Positions 1-10,440 of a DNA stretch of 64,000 bases are shown here, one piece after another. A program made the translations under genes and the position numbers. The number at the start of each line of letters is the position of its first letter. Position 1 is the first letter of the stretch. A model generated the notes under the pieces. That model was not told the origin of the DNA. It saw only the letters and a program-made list of their open reading frames with translations, and searched no databases. Origin of the DNA: Elymus sibiricus (Eukaryota; Streptophyta; Magnoliopsida; Poales; Poaceae); the NCBI GenBank assembly GCA_039707655.1, contig CM077666.1, positions 306,430,166 to 306,494,165 on the forward strand. Reading direction: 5' to 3'.

Positions 1-742
1 TTGAACTGGATACATACTACTCTAAGCTAATATGATGGCTCCGGGATCGCTTCCTCACAGGGAGTCGAGGAAGGATCTCTGGGCGTTGCTGATATATACT
101 CGTTAATATATTATATGTTACTCTACTCTCTTTTGTTGCTGCAAGACGCTGCAAGATGCTAGTCTTTGATAGGCTAGGCCTTCCCCTCTGTTCTGGCAAT
201 TCTGCAGTTTAGTCCATAGATACAGCCCCTTCATTTGATACCGATGCATACTTAGAATAGATCGGATGTATGTCTTGCGAGTACTTTGGATGAGTACTCA
301 CGGTTGCTTTGCTACCTCTTTTCCCCATACCCGATTGCTGCAATCAGATGACGGAGCCCTGGAGCCAGCTGACCCCGTCGACGACTACTACTACCCCTCC
401 GACAGAGCCTACTACTACGTGGAGACCAGCGACCAGGAGTAGTTCGGAGGCTCCCAGGCAGGAGGCCTACGCCTTTTCGATCTAGTTGTCGTTGTTTTGC
501 TCAGCCTTCTTAAGGCAAACTTGTCTAATTATGTCTGTACTCAGATATTGGTGCTTCCGCTGACTCTTGTGTAACTCGAGCTTATGTATTCGATCCCTTG
601 AGGCCCCTGGCTTGTAATATAAAGCTTGTATTATTTTATTTTGTGTCTAGAGTTGTGTTGTGATATCTTCCCGTGAGTCCCTGGGCTTGATCGTGCGCAT
701 TTGCGTGTATGGTTAATGCACGGTCGAGTCGGGGGCGTCACA
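1..742 (+). repeat. Truncated LTR, 3' part of an LTR retrotransposon
   Basis: The segment starts inside the element at the window edge and ends in GGGGGCGTCACA at about 742, the CA expected at an LTR 3' end. Upstream of that are features of an R/U5 region: an AT-rich stretch with AATATAAAG near 617 after a T-rich, non-coding tract. Only short ORFs occur. Family not assigned; a gypsy chromovirus LTR is most likely from its general look. No partner LTR is in the window. Confidence 0.45.
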
Positions 743-1255
743 GCGGACCCTGTGGAGTAGGTGGCGCTGCTGGAGTCCAACTGCTTCGCCCACGAGATCT
801 GCCTCGCCCGCTGGCGGTACCACCAGCGGGCAACGCAGGTCACGGCCGCCTACAAGGAGTGCGACGACGGGGCGGGTGAGGTGGTGTTCGGCGAGACTGA
901 CGAGGAGGAGGAGGACAATGTCGAGGCCGCGCCCTGCCGCCATGACCACGAAGCCGGCACAGGGCGCCGCCGGCAGGGAGGAAGAGTAGTGCATGGTAGG
1001 CCGCCGCCGCTCGGGTCCCAATAAGGCCACCATTCCTCCCCTCCCGATAACGCCAAGCTTGGTGGGCTCAACATCGATCGATGGCCGATTAGTCGCTTGG
1101 CGGCGACGTGGAGGCGGACAGCTTCACTTCTCGGGTCTCCAGAGGTGAAGGTTACGGAGGTGGAGCTGGAGAGCGCCGAGGTGGAGCTGGAGAAGGAGAA
1201 GCTTCAATTCTCGGGGCTCATGGCCGGACACGGGGAACGGGCGCCGGCGACCATT
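743..1255 (+). other. GC-rich gene-like fragment, unidentified
   Basis: Base composition jumps to GC-rich at the LTR end and falls again near 1255. An open frame at 761-1024 (first in-frame codon ATG) encodes a short Arg/Glu-rich peptide with an acidic run (about seven Glu/Asp residues) near codon 45-51. The region reads like an exon of a captured gene cut by the LTR insertion. I do not recognise the product. The frame does not continue past 1024, so it is broken or partial. Confidence 0.25.
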
Positions 1256-1674
1256 TAGATTAGGTATTAATTATACCTCCAGAGCCGGACTAGCACCACT
1301 TAGCTCATGTAAATGTAATGAAATATGTCATGTTTATATGAAAACCGCCATTTTTATATGAAATCCAATATGTTTATATCAAAATTTGTCCGGTTTGATC
1401 GAATTTCGTCCAGTTGGTTCGAATTGTTTTCAGAATGTATGCGGCTACGGTTGGATGGCGACCTCCCGCATCCGTGTCCGCGGACTGGTCCCCCCTATCC
1501 ACGAACTGATCCGGGAGGAAATTTGCGGGTTACCATTGGAGATGCCCTTAAAAGCGAGTTCTCGCATGCATGCAAGCGTTACTTCTCTCCGGTGCCATCG
1601 AACATTTTGCAAACGATTTCTTGCATGAAATCGTTTGCAATAAAAACTGTATTTTAGAAAACTTGTCTCAAATA
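1256..1674. other. Non-coding, 3'-UTR-like AT-rich segment
   Basis: AT-rich text resembling a transcript tail (TGTAAATGTAATGAAATA around 1309) followed by a GC-richer stretch around 1440-1520. At 1541-1559 lies GGAGATGCCC preceded by ATT, which in reverse complement looks like the GGGCATCTCC terminal repeat seen on many grass Harbinger-type MITEs, but no matching left end is visible. Nothing else is supported. Confidence 0.25.
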
Positions 1675-2611
1675 GTACATGATACTTTGCATAGTGTTCA
1701 AATATTTACCACAGAATACTGAGGCCATATCATGGCACCATGCCAGTTGTCATGTCTTTCAGGCATGTTTTTTATTTTCTAGAGTGAAAAAACCAATAAA
1801 CGACACGTTTGTCGTTGACTCTAGCCACATATATCATTGAAACCTCTCCCCATTCCCCGTTAAGGCATGAAAATTTACTAAATACCACAAGCATGAGTTT
1901 TCAAGCCGTATGAGCCTAGGAAAATGCACATAATGGCCTAAATATGGCATAGGAACCCAGAAAAATGCCAAATCCGAACATGGTGCATTGTAGGGGGTAT
2001 GTTCATTGTATAAAAAAAATCAAGGATAAACGACGTAGGAAATGTGGAGTCCCCTTCAAACTTGGTGATTTCCCTCTCGAAACCACGAAACCTTCCTCGA
2101 TAATGGTTCGATTTATGAAGAGCGTGTATAACGACATTAGCCAAACCTTCTCAAATATTTACCACAACATGCTGAGGTCATACCATGGCACCATGCCAGG
2201 TATCATGTTTTTCATTTTACTAGAGTTGAGAAACCAATAAATGACACATTTGCGGTTGACTCTTGCCACACATATCCTTGAAATTTCTCCCCATTCCTTG
2301 TAAAAGGCATGAAAATTTACTAAACACCACAAGCATGACTTTTCAAACTATTTTTGTGCACTTTTTCATGCACCGATTGTGCGAATTTGAATTATGTGCA
2401 TTAATGCATAGAAAATGCACATAATGGCCTAAATATAGTAAATGAGCCCAGAAATAGTGCCAAATTTGAACACGGTGTATTTTAGGGTGTATGTGGGTCA
2501 TAGAAAAAAACTCAAGGACAGACGAAGGAAATTTGGATTCCCCTTCAATCTTGGTGATTTATTATTGCACACGGTTCCTTTCGGTTGCCTCTGAGAACCG
2601 TGTGCGCTGAC
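1675..2611 (+). repeat. Block 1 of ~500 bp tandem repeat array
   Basis: About two units of a repeat whose landmarks are GCACATAATGGCCTAAATAT, ACGACATTAGCCAAACC and CATACCATGGCACCATGCCA. The landmark AAATGCACATAATGG recurs at about 1922 and 2412 (period ~490). The block ends in a spaced inverted pair GCACACGGTTC ... GAACCGTGTGC (2574-2606). A gypsy-like element then interrupts it at 2612. The same array resumes at 24479 and 30588. Confidence 0.8.
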
Positions 2612-4258
2612 TGATACGCCTCCAACGTATCTATAATTTATGAAGTATTCATGCCATGTTTATAACAATTCTATATGGTTTTGGTATGATTTGATTAGAA
2701 CTAACCCGGACTGACGCTGTTTTCAGCAGAATTGCCATGGTGTTGTTTTTAGTGCAGAAATAAAAGTTCTTGGAATTGGATGAAACTCTTTGGAGATTTT
2801 TTATGGAATAAATAAAAAATACTGGAACCAAGACCCACTCGAGGGGGCCAGCCAGTGCCCACGAGGCACTAGGGCGCGCCACCCCCCCAGGCACGCCCTG
2901 GTACCTCGTAGGGCCCACGTGGCTCCGTCTGACATGATTCCAATGCTGAAAAATCCTATAAATAGAGAAACCCCCAGAAATAACCCTAGAACTTCGACTC
3001 CGCCGCCGCAAGCCTTTGTACCTCCATGATCTCATCTACAGCCCTTTTCCGGCACCCTGCCGGAGGGGGGAAATCATCACTGGAGGCCATCTTCATCATC
3101 CCGGCGGTCTCCATGACGAGGAGGGAGTAGTTCACCCTCGGGGCTGAGGGTTTGTACCATTAGCTATGTGTTTTATCCCTCTCTCTCTCGCGTTCTTGAT
3201 TTGGCACGATTATGATGTACCGCGAGCTTTGTTAATATAGTTGGATCATATGGTGTTTCTTCCCTCTCTATCCTTGTTGTGATGAATCGAATCTTTTCCC
3301 TTTGAGGTTTCGTTATTGTCGGATTGAATATTTCAGATTTGAGAACACTTGATGTATGTCTTGCATATGAATACCCGTGGTGACAATGGGGTATTATATT
3401 GATTCACTTGATATATGTTTTGGCATTCAACTCGCGGATTCCCGCGGTGACATTGGGGTAATCTATGCATAGGGGTTGATCCACGTTTTCATTATCTTTT
3501 CTCCGATAAGTAACTTTGGGGTGCTCCTTGGAGTTCTTTGTGTGGATTGAATATTATGATTATGAAGTTGTTTGATGCATATCGTATAATCAACTCACGG
3601 ATACTTGTGGTGACATTGGAGTATCTAGGTGACATTAGAGTTGGTTGATGTGTATCATGTGGTGTTATTTTAGTACGAACTCTAGGGCTGTTTGTGACAC
3701 TTATAGGAATAGCTCAATGGATCGATCATAAAGGATAACTTTGAGGTGGTTTCGTACCCCACAAACAATTTCTATCTTATGTTCCCCGCTAAAAGGAACT
3801 TGGGAGTGATTCTTTATCGCACGTTGAGGGATGATTATATGATCCAAGTATGTTAGCATTGTTGAGAGATTGCACTAGTGAAAGTATGAACCCCAGGCCT
3901 TGTTTTTAAGCAGTGCAATACCGTTTGTGCTCACTTTTGTTACTTGCTACCTTGCTATTTTTATATTTTCAGATTACAAAAACCTATATCTACTATCCAT
4001 ACTACACTTTTATCACCATCTCTTCGCCGAACTAGTGCACCTATACAATTTACCATTATATTGGGTGTGTTGGGGACACAAGAGATTTCTTGTATTTGGT
4101 TGTAGGGTTGTTTGAGAGATACCATATTCAACCTACGCCTCCCACGGATTGATAAACCTTAGGTCATCCACTTGCGGGAAAATTGCTACTGTCCTACAAA
4201 ACTCTGCGCTTGGAGACCCAACACGTGTCTACAAGAATAAGTTGTGTAGTAGACATCA
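2612..4258 (+). repeat. 5' LTR of the non-autonomous gypsy-like element
   Basis: 1647 bp, TG...CA. A TATA box TATAAATA lies at 2957-2964, about 345 bp in, and would drive transcription. Relative to the 3' LTR it has an extra ~30 bp around 2850-2880, flanked by short GGGGGCCA/GCGCCA-like repeats, so the 3' copy probably lost it by slippage. Otherwise the two copies are very similar. Confidence 0.85.
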
Positions 4259-4268
4259 AGCTCTTTTC

Positions 4269-4286
4269 TGGCACCGTTGCCGGGGA
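4269..4286 (+). other. Primer binding site, tRNA-Asp type
   Basis: TGGCACCGTTGCCGGGGA starts 11 nt after the 5' LTR. It differs by one base from the complement of the plant tRNA-Asp 3' end (TGGCGCCGTTGCCGGGGA). This is where minus-strand DNA synthesis would be primed. Confidence 0.75.
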
Positions 4287-4366
4287 GGTGAGTGCTTGAA
4301 GGTATATGTTTAGATCTTGCAATTGAATCTTTTAGTTTCTTGTTTTATCACTAGTTTGGTTTATAA

Positions 4367-5302
4367 AAGAAAACTACAAAAAAATGGTTGCCTCATATTA
4401 TTCATCTTTATAATGTCTTTCTTGAAAATGATGGAGCGGAAAATTGTGCTCAATTGATAGAAGAAGAATTTAATAAAATGTTTGGTATAAAATCTTTGAA
4501 TGATGAGCATGATTGCAATGTTGCTAGTATAAATTCTATGAGTATCCATGATGCTAGTGATATGAAAAGCCACAAGCTTGGGGATGCTATGTTTGAGGAA
4601 TATGATATTTTTAGTCCCCCAAGTTTTGATGAGAAAATTTATTATGATGAAAGCATGCCTCCTATTTATGATAATTATATTGATAAAAGTGGATTTGGAG
4701 AGGTCACAACTTTATTTAATGATGAATCTACTATTTTGGAAGAGGTTTCAATTGACTATGATAACAAAGTTGCTATCTATGATGATTATTGTGATGACAT
4801 GTATGCTATAAAGAATAATGATAAATATGAAACTTGTCATCATGATTTTAATTTTCAATTGGATTATGCCAATCAAGTATCTCATGATAATTATTTTGTT
4901 GAGTTTGCTCCCACTATTATGAATGAGAAGAAAATTGCTTATGTGGAGAGTAATAAAAATTCTATGCTTGTAGGTCATGAAAAGAATGCTTTATGTGATA
5001 GTTATATTGTTGAATTCATTCATGATGCTAGTGAAACTTATTATGAGAGAGGATCATATGCTTGTAGGTGTTGCAATAATATCAAGTTTCCTCTCTATGT
5101 GTTGAAAGTTTCAAAGTTATACTTGTTTTGCCTTCCTATGCTAGTTGATTCTTGCTCCCATAAATTGTTTGCTCACAAAATCCCTATGCATAGGAAGTGG
5201 GTTAGGCTTAAATGTGCTAGTCATAAGCTTCATGATGCTCTCTTTGTGTTACAATTCTTCACTTTTTATGTGAGCATCATTGAAATCATCATGCCTAGCT
5301 GA
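4367..5302 (+). CDS. Uncharacterised ORF of the non-autonomous gypsy-like element
   Basis: The frame is open from 4367 to a TGA at 5300-5302. The first in-frame ATG is at 4478; an ATG at 4384 lies in another frame and stops after nine codons, so the original start may have been separated by a one-base shift. The N-terminal two thirds is rich in Asp, Glu, Tyr and Asn. The C-terminal third is basic and cysteine-bearing (YACRCCNN, then LPMLVDSCSH and HRKWVRLKC). There is no zinc knuckle of CX2CX4HX4C form, no protease DSG/DTG, no YxDD. The ORF stands where gag would be, right after the PBS. It could be a degenerate Gag or a family-specific structural protein. That such an AT-rich frame stays open over 300 codons suggests it was selected in the family. 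Function unknown. Confidence 0.55.
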   Translation, partial: KKTTKKWLPHIIHLYNVFLENDGAENCAQLIEEEFNKMFGIKSLNDEHDCNVASINSMSIHDASDMKSHKLGDAMFEEYDIFSPPSFDEKIYYDESMPPIYDNYIDKSGFGEVTTLFNDESTILEEVSIDYDNKVAIYDDYCDDMYAIKNNDKYETCHHDFNFQLDYANQVSHDNYFVEFAPTIMNEKKIAYVESNKNSMLVGHEKNALCDSYIVEFIHDASETYYERGSYACRCCNNIKFPLYVLKVSKLYLFCLPMLVDSCSHKLFAHKIPMHRKWVRLKCASHKLHDALFVLQFFTFYVSIIEIIMPS

Positions 5303-6172
5303 AAAGGCATTAAAGAAAAGCGCTTGTTGGGAGACAACCCAACACTTATACCTACTGTTTTTGTTTGTTAACATGATTAAGCTACTGTAGTAATCATGTT
5401 TTATATGTTTTCTTTCAATAATGTGCCAAGTAAAGCCTTTGGGCTAGTGTGGATGCTTGTTGATTTGATTCTGTCCAAAAACAGAAACTTTTGCGTCCAG
5501 TGCTGGAATTTCTATTCTGTACTGGAGCACGAAAAAATTCTGAAATTTTTACACAGTATTGGGATACAACTTTTTTACGTTGTCCTAATTTTTCAGAATT
5601 TTTGGAGGTACATAAGTATGGTTTATAAATCGCTCACTACATGCTGTTCTGTTTTTGACAGATTCTATTTTTGGTGCATAGTTTGCTTGTTTTAGTGTTT
5701 CCATAGCTTATATTGAGTAATATAAATTGTGGAAATGATAGAATACATAAGGAATTATGTGAGAACAATTATTAATCTTGTCTTGACAGTACCTAAGTGG
5801 ATGATTTATTTTTATCATACTAACCTATCTCACGAAGTTCCATTAAGTTGTGTGTGATTGAAGGTTTCAAGTTTGGGGTGAGATATCGATATGAGGAGAA
5901 TAAGGAGTGGCAAGACCCTAAGCTTGGGGATGCCCAAGGCACCCCAAGGTAAAATTCAAGGAAGACTCAAGCGTCTAAGCTTGGGGATGCCCCGGAAGGC
6001 ATCCCCTCTTTCGTCTTCAACATTATCGGTAACCTCACTTGGAGCTATATTTTTATTCGTCACATACTATGAGTTTTGCTTGGAGCGTCATTTTCTTTTG
6101 TTCAGATTTGCTTGCTGCTATCAATAATCATGTTTTGTATCTTTTAGTTCAATAAAATGCCAATTATAGCCT
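5303..6172 (+). repeat. Internal non-coding domain, first copy of a ~700 bp duplicated unit
   Basis: After the ORF comes GCGCTTGTTGGGAGACAACC (5320-5339), a stem-loop-like motif common in Triticeae gypsy elements. From about 5440 to 6130 the text matches 20712-21400 in order: TTCTGAAATTTTTACACAGTA, then TTTTTCAGAATTTTTGGAG, then ACTAACTTATCTCACGA-like text, then two AAGCTTGGGGATGCCC motifs each followed by a GGCAYCCC partner. In the uninterrupted element the two copies would stand in tandem. No coding capacity seen. Confidence 0.65.
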
Positions 6173-7601
6173 TGTAAGTGCATCAAGTGCCCCTTAGTGG
6201 TTTTGGAGTATTGAAGACAAATAGGTTGAGGAACTAATGTGTTGGTGAGTATACACAGGAGACAGAGTCCCTGAAGATTTGGTTTAACACATGGAAGACG
6301 ACCCCTAAAAATAGATTTCTTCAAGTGAAGAATTTGATGATTAAATTGGTACGACCTTTGAAGAAATTGATGTGAAGACTTTGAAGCTTGAAGACTTTGG
6401 TTTTCGTAGTTTCTTTTCTTCTTATTTGAGTCATAAGAAAAACCGTACTGTTAAAGGGGGTCTAGGTGAAACATATTTCACATTTCCAAAGTGATGCTAA
6501 AAACTTCTCAAACTTACTGAAATCCATACACAAGCCGCTTCGAGTGAAGCCTTTGGAAATCTCCAGTATAGCTGACGCATTTGCCAGCGACAGTGACGAA
6601 GTTCATCTGGTCGCTGACGAATTTGTCAGGCTGAGGAGTTAGGAGTTCTCTAGTGCGATCTGCCTTAAGTGAGGAAATTGAGTGCCCTGACGAAATTGAG
6701 AGTACAATTTTCCGACCGTTGCTGCGCCGAGTGCCAGCTGTCGAGTGGATCCTTATCCTGACAATGGTCGAATCAGTCAAGGGCATTTATGACATTTTAT
6801 GTCGGGTTGCCCCCTGGCTATAAATAGCCGCCCCCCAACCAGTTGTTGGTTGGCTGCTCCGAAAGAACTTGACACTTGTCATTTGAGAGCAACCCATCCT
6901 CTGACGACTTTGAGTGAACCCAAAAGAGGAAAAACCCAACCAGAGCCTAAGTGATTGAGCATCACTGAAGAGATTGATCTGTGTGATCCGACGCTTGTTA
7001 CCTTTGAGGACTGTCATTCCTCCAGATGGTTAGGCGTCATGTTCTGAGCACCCAAGAGTAATTGTGGCGTGCCGGTGAACAAGTCTGTGAAGGTTTTGGA
7101 AGTCTACCTTGAAGACTTACCACGAGTGATTGGGCAAGGTCTAAGTGACCTTAGCTCAAGAGGAATACGGTGAGGACTAAGTGTTCTCTGAGTTGCGACT
7201 CAGCCGCCTCAACCAGACGTACAGTTGATGCAGCAACTGGAACTGGGCTACCAAATTCCATTGTCTTCACCGAGCCAACCTGGTTTCAAATTCCTCACCC
7301 TCTCTTACTTTATTCCGCTGCTGAAGAATTTGTGATCTATCCTCTGACGAATTTGAACTGAAGTATTTGATCATGCTATCTTTTATTTCCTCAGTTCATA
7401 TTCTTCATGCGTGTATGATTCTATGATTGCATGTTCTTCACCCTTATGTATCATGTTCGCATGTACTCTGATTCTGTGATGACTTAGTTTCCCTTGAGTT
7501 TCTATTTTTTCACTCTGTTCTTCGTCAAATTCATCAGAGTTTGACGAATTTCTAAAAATCTCCCATTCACCCCCCCCTCTGGGAGATAACCTGCGCTTTC
7601 A
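6173..7601 (+). repeat. 5' LTR of Maximus-like element
   Basis: 1429 bp, TGTAAGTGCATC...CGCTTTCA. TATA box TATAAATA at 6829-6836. The ending CTGCGCTTTCA is directly followed by AT and the primer binding site. It lacks one 16 bp tandem copy (GAGGAAAAACCCAAGT) that the 3' LTR has around 20001-20020. Confidence 0.9.
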
Positions 7602-7603
7602 AT

Positions 7604-7615
7604 TGGTATCAGAGC
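7604..7615 (+). other. Primer binding site, tRNA-iMet type
   Basis: TGGTATCAGAGC, the standard complement of initiator tRNA-Met used by most plant copia elements, two bases after the 5' LTR. Confidence 0.9.
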
Positions 7616-7668
7616 AAGGTGCTCCCTTGTTCTGTGTGATTTTGGTTTAACCACCAGGAGTTTTAGTT

Positions 7669-10218
7669 ATGTCGACCGCAGGTATGATCAAGGTCTCTGC
7701 TGCGTGCCCCATCTTCGATGGCACAGACTATCCCTACTGGAAGAACAAGATGTGAATGCATCTTGAGGCTATTAACAATGATCTCTGGTTCATCGTCGAG
7801 AATGGCATGCCCACCATTTCACCAAGTATCAATGCTGCTGACGTGAAGCGTTTCAAGCAACTGGACTCTGAAGCGAAGAACATCATTTGTGGTCATCTCA
7901 ACAAAGGACAATATGGCAGAGTGAGTGCACAGGAAACCTCGAAGCTTATCTGGGACCGGCTTTCAAAAGTGAATGAAGGTGTTTCCACTCAACGTGACTC
8001 CCGAGTTGATGTTCTGCGCAATCTCTTCAACCGCTTCAAAAGACTCGACAACGAAAACGTGCAGCAAACCTTCGACCGCCTCACTGATATCTCCAATGAG
8101 CTTCAGGCTCTTGGTGCTGCTGACATCACCGATCATGAGGTGGTGAAGAAGTTGTTGAGGTCTCTGGACAGTTCCTTCAACACTTTGGCACTGATGATTC
8201 AAGAGCGCCCGGATTACAAGTCACTGGATCCTGCTGATATTCTTGAGAGGCTCAACACACATGAATTTCAGCAAGCCGAGAAGAGAGATATGTATGGACC
8301 CAGCTATGGTCGCCCTCGCGCTCTGAAGGCAAAAACAGAAGCCAAGGCTATTTCTTCATCTGAAGAAGAAGAAGAGGAATATGAGAGCAGTTCGGACGGT
8401 GCTGAGGAAATTGGCAGAGAACTGGCTATGCTGGTGAAGAAGTTCCAGAAGTTTTCCAAGAAGAACAGATTCAGAAAATCTTCAAAGTATGACTCGAAGA
8501 ACACTGGAGAAGCGTCTGCTCGAGACTACAACAAAAGAACCTGTCACAAATGCAAGAAGTCAGGCCACTACATCGCCGACTGCCCTCTTTGGCAAAAGAA
8601 GAAGAAGAAGAGCAGGGATGATGATGAATCTGATGGGAAGAAAAAGAAGTCTTCATCTAAGTCCTCAAAGTCTTCATCAAAGTCCTCATCTCACAAGAAA
8701 TCTAGTTTTGGCAAAGCTCGTGCATTCCTTGGGAAGGAAATGGATTCTGAAGATGAATCTGATGATCAGCAAGCTGAGGAATCTGAGGAGGAGTCAGACA
8801 CTGGTGTGGCAAGCCTTGCACTCGCTACTGAGTACGTCAGCAAGTCCATCTTCAACACTGAGGATAATGGTATCTCCACCAACAATGATGGTTGTGCTGA
8901 TGACTACGCTCCCACCTATTGCTTCATGGCTTGAGGTGCAAAGGTAACCTCACGAGAAGCTTACTTTGAAACCTCTAGTGATGATGACTCTGAGTGTGAA
9001 TCTAAACCAAGCTATAAGAAACTTGCTAAAATTGCAACTGAACAGCAACATGCCATGGAAAAGATTCAGAAACTGCTAGACAAAAGCGATGACCTGTTGG
9101 ACGAGGAAATGGATCGTAGTCAAGCCCTATCTGAGGATCTCAGAAGGCTTAAGTCTAAATATGACGAACTTGAAAGTCATCATGTGTCCCTCTCAGCAGA
9201 ACATGAGAAGCTGTCCTATGAATTTCTTCAAAGGAAGCAAGATCTCGAGAAGCTGAGAGCGTCTCATGATGATCTTCAAAAGGAAAACAATTCACTCCTC
9301 GCTCAACAGATCAGTACCGCTCAGGAAGAATTTGTTGCACCATGCTTAAAATGCCTTGAACGTGATAATGCTAATTCTTCAGCTGAATGTTCAAATGCTT
9401 CTGTACTTGCAATTGCTTCAACTGCTACGGTGGCCACTAACCCCTCACCTGAGGAAGCCACCAGTGATACTGATGAAAATGCAGGGCTGGAGGAATTGTA
9501 TGTCACTAGCATGTATAAAAGCCTCAAAGGGCATCAAACCCTATGTGACGTGCTCAAAAAGCAAATTCTTCACAGGAACCCTAGGAAAGAGGGTATTGCC
9601 TTTGAGAGAAAGCTCAACGCTGATGGTTCATATTGGAAGCCTGAGCAGTATCCCAAAACCACATGGGTTGCTGCAAAGGGACCTCTAGTAGACCCATCCA
9701 CTTTATCTGGCTATACTTGTGATTCTTCATATTCTTCAGATGAGTCATTTGACTCAAATTATAAACTGTTCAAGAATCAGAATGGTGAGGTCTTTGCCAG
9801 ATTCATTGGTACTAACTGCAGGAACGGTCCACCTGTGAAGAAAATCTGGGTTCTTAAAAGCCTTTTGGAAAATCTTCAGGTGAATGTCATCATGACACCA
9901 CCGATGAAGAAGAAACTTCCCAGGGCAAATTCTTCACAGGGATCAAAGTCGTCAAATGGACGCAGACCCACTTATGGTCGCACTAATGCCTCTGTTTCGC
10001 AGGGAAACAAACAGCGATTTGATGAATATGAGCATTATTCTTTGAACCACTATGTTCACAAATCTTCAAGGAATTTCTCTGCTTATTCATTCAATTACTA
10101 TAACCCTCCTGTGAAGAGAAATGCATATTCTTCAATGCCTAAGTTCTCCGTCAATGCACTTCGTCACATTGCTTCTCAGCCACCCATTCTGATGTGGGTG
10201 GTTAAGAAGAAGAACTAA
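7669..10218 (+). pseudogene. gag: Gag-type ORF of Maximus-like element, two premature stops
   Basis: The ATG at 7669 opens a frame that runs to TAA at 10216-10218 (about 850 codons), interrupted by TGA at 7753 and TGA at 8932. Both interruptions read sensibly if the codon was CGA. The N-terminal part has the copia Gag signature FDGTDYPYWKNKM followed by a UBN2-type capsid domain (RLDNENVQQTFDRLTDI near codons 120-140). A zinc knuckle CX2CX4HX4C (CHKCKKSGHYIADC) starts at 8542, near codon 292, followed by Lys/Ser-rich runs. Codons around 455-550 form a predicted coiled coil (heptad Leu in KSKYDELESHH, LEKLRASHDDL). Gag packages element RNA in cytoplasmic particles. The long C-terminal extension is typical of the SIRE lineage. 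Confidence 0.8.
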
Positions 10219-10440
10219 TCTCTTCTGCAGGGTCAGGTCCTCAGACAACTAAATGCCTGATGAATTTGCTGAAGACCTGACATAATGCCTGATGGGATGC
10301 AGGCTATTCATGCTTGAATGAATGCTTCATTTCACACATCCCTTATGCTGCTTTACATTATACATTGATGAAATTGTCTGACAAAATTGATCAACATCAT
10401 ATTCTTCACTTTGAAGCATATGAACTTGTAAGTCAGACTA
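10219..10440 (+). other. Gag-pol junction of Maximus-like element
   Basis: Stops close the gag frame (TAA 10216, TGA 10258) before pol resumes in the same frame at 10441. The stretch is AT-rich with many TTCATTT/GAAATTG motifs and has no coding signal I can support. Whether pol is reached by readthrough, splicing or internal initiation is not visible. Confidence 0.4.

Noticed and set aside
1541..1559. Harbinger-type MITE terminal repeat
   Set aside because: Only one end is visible, no TTA/TAA duplication pair could be found, so no element is called.
1965..2240. 91-98-codon ORFs in the ~500 bp repeats (also at 31199-31495)
   Set aside because: Recur with the repeat unit but shift frame between units; no sign of selection for a protein.
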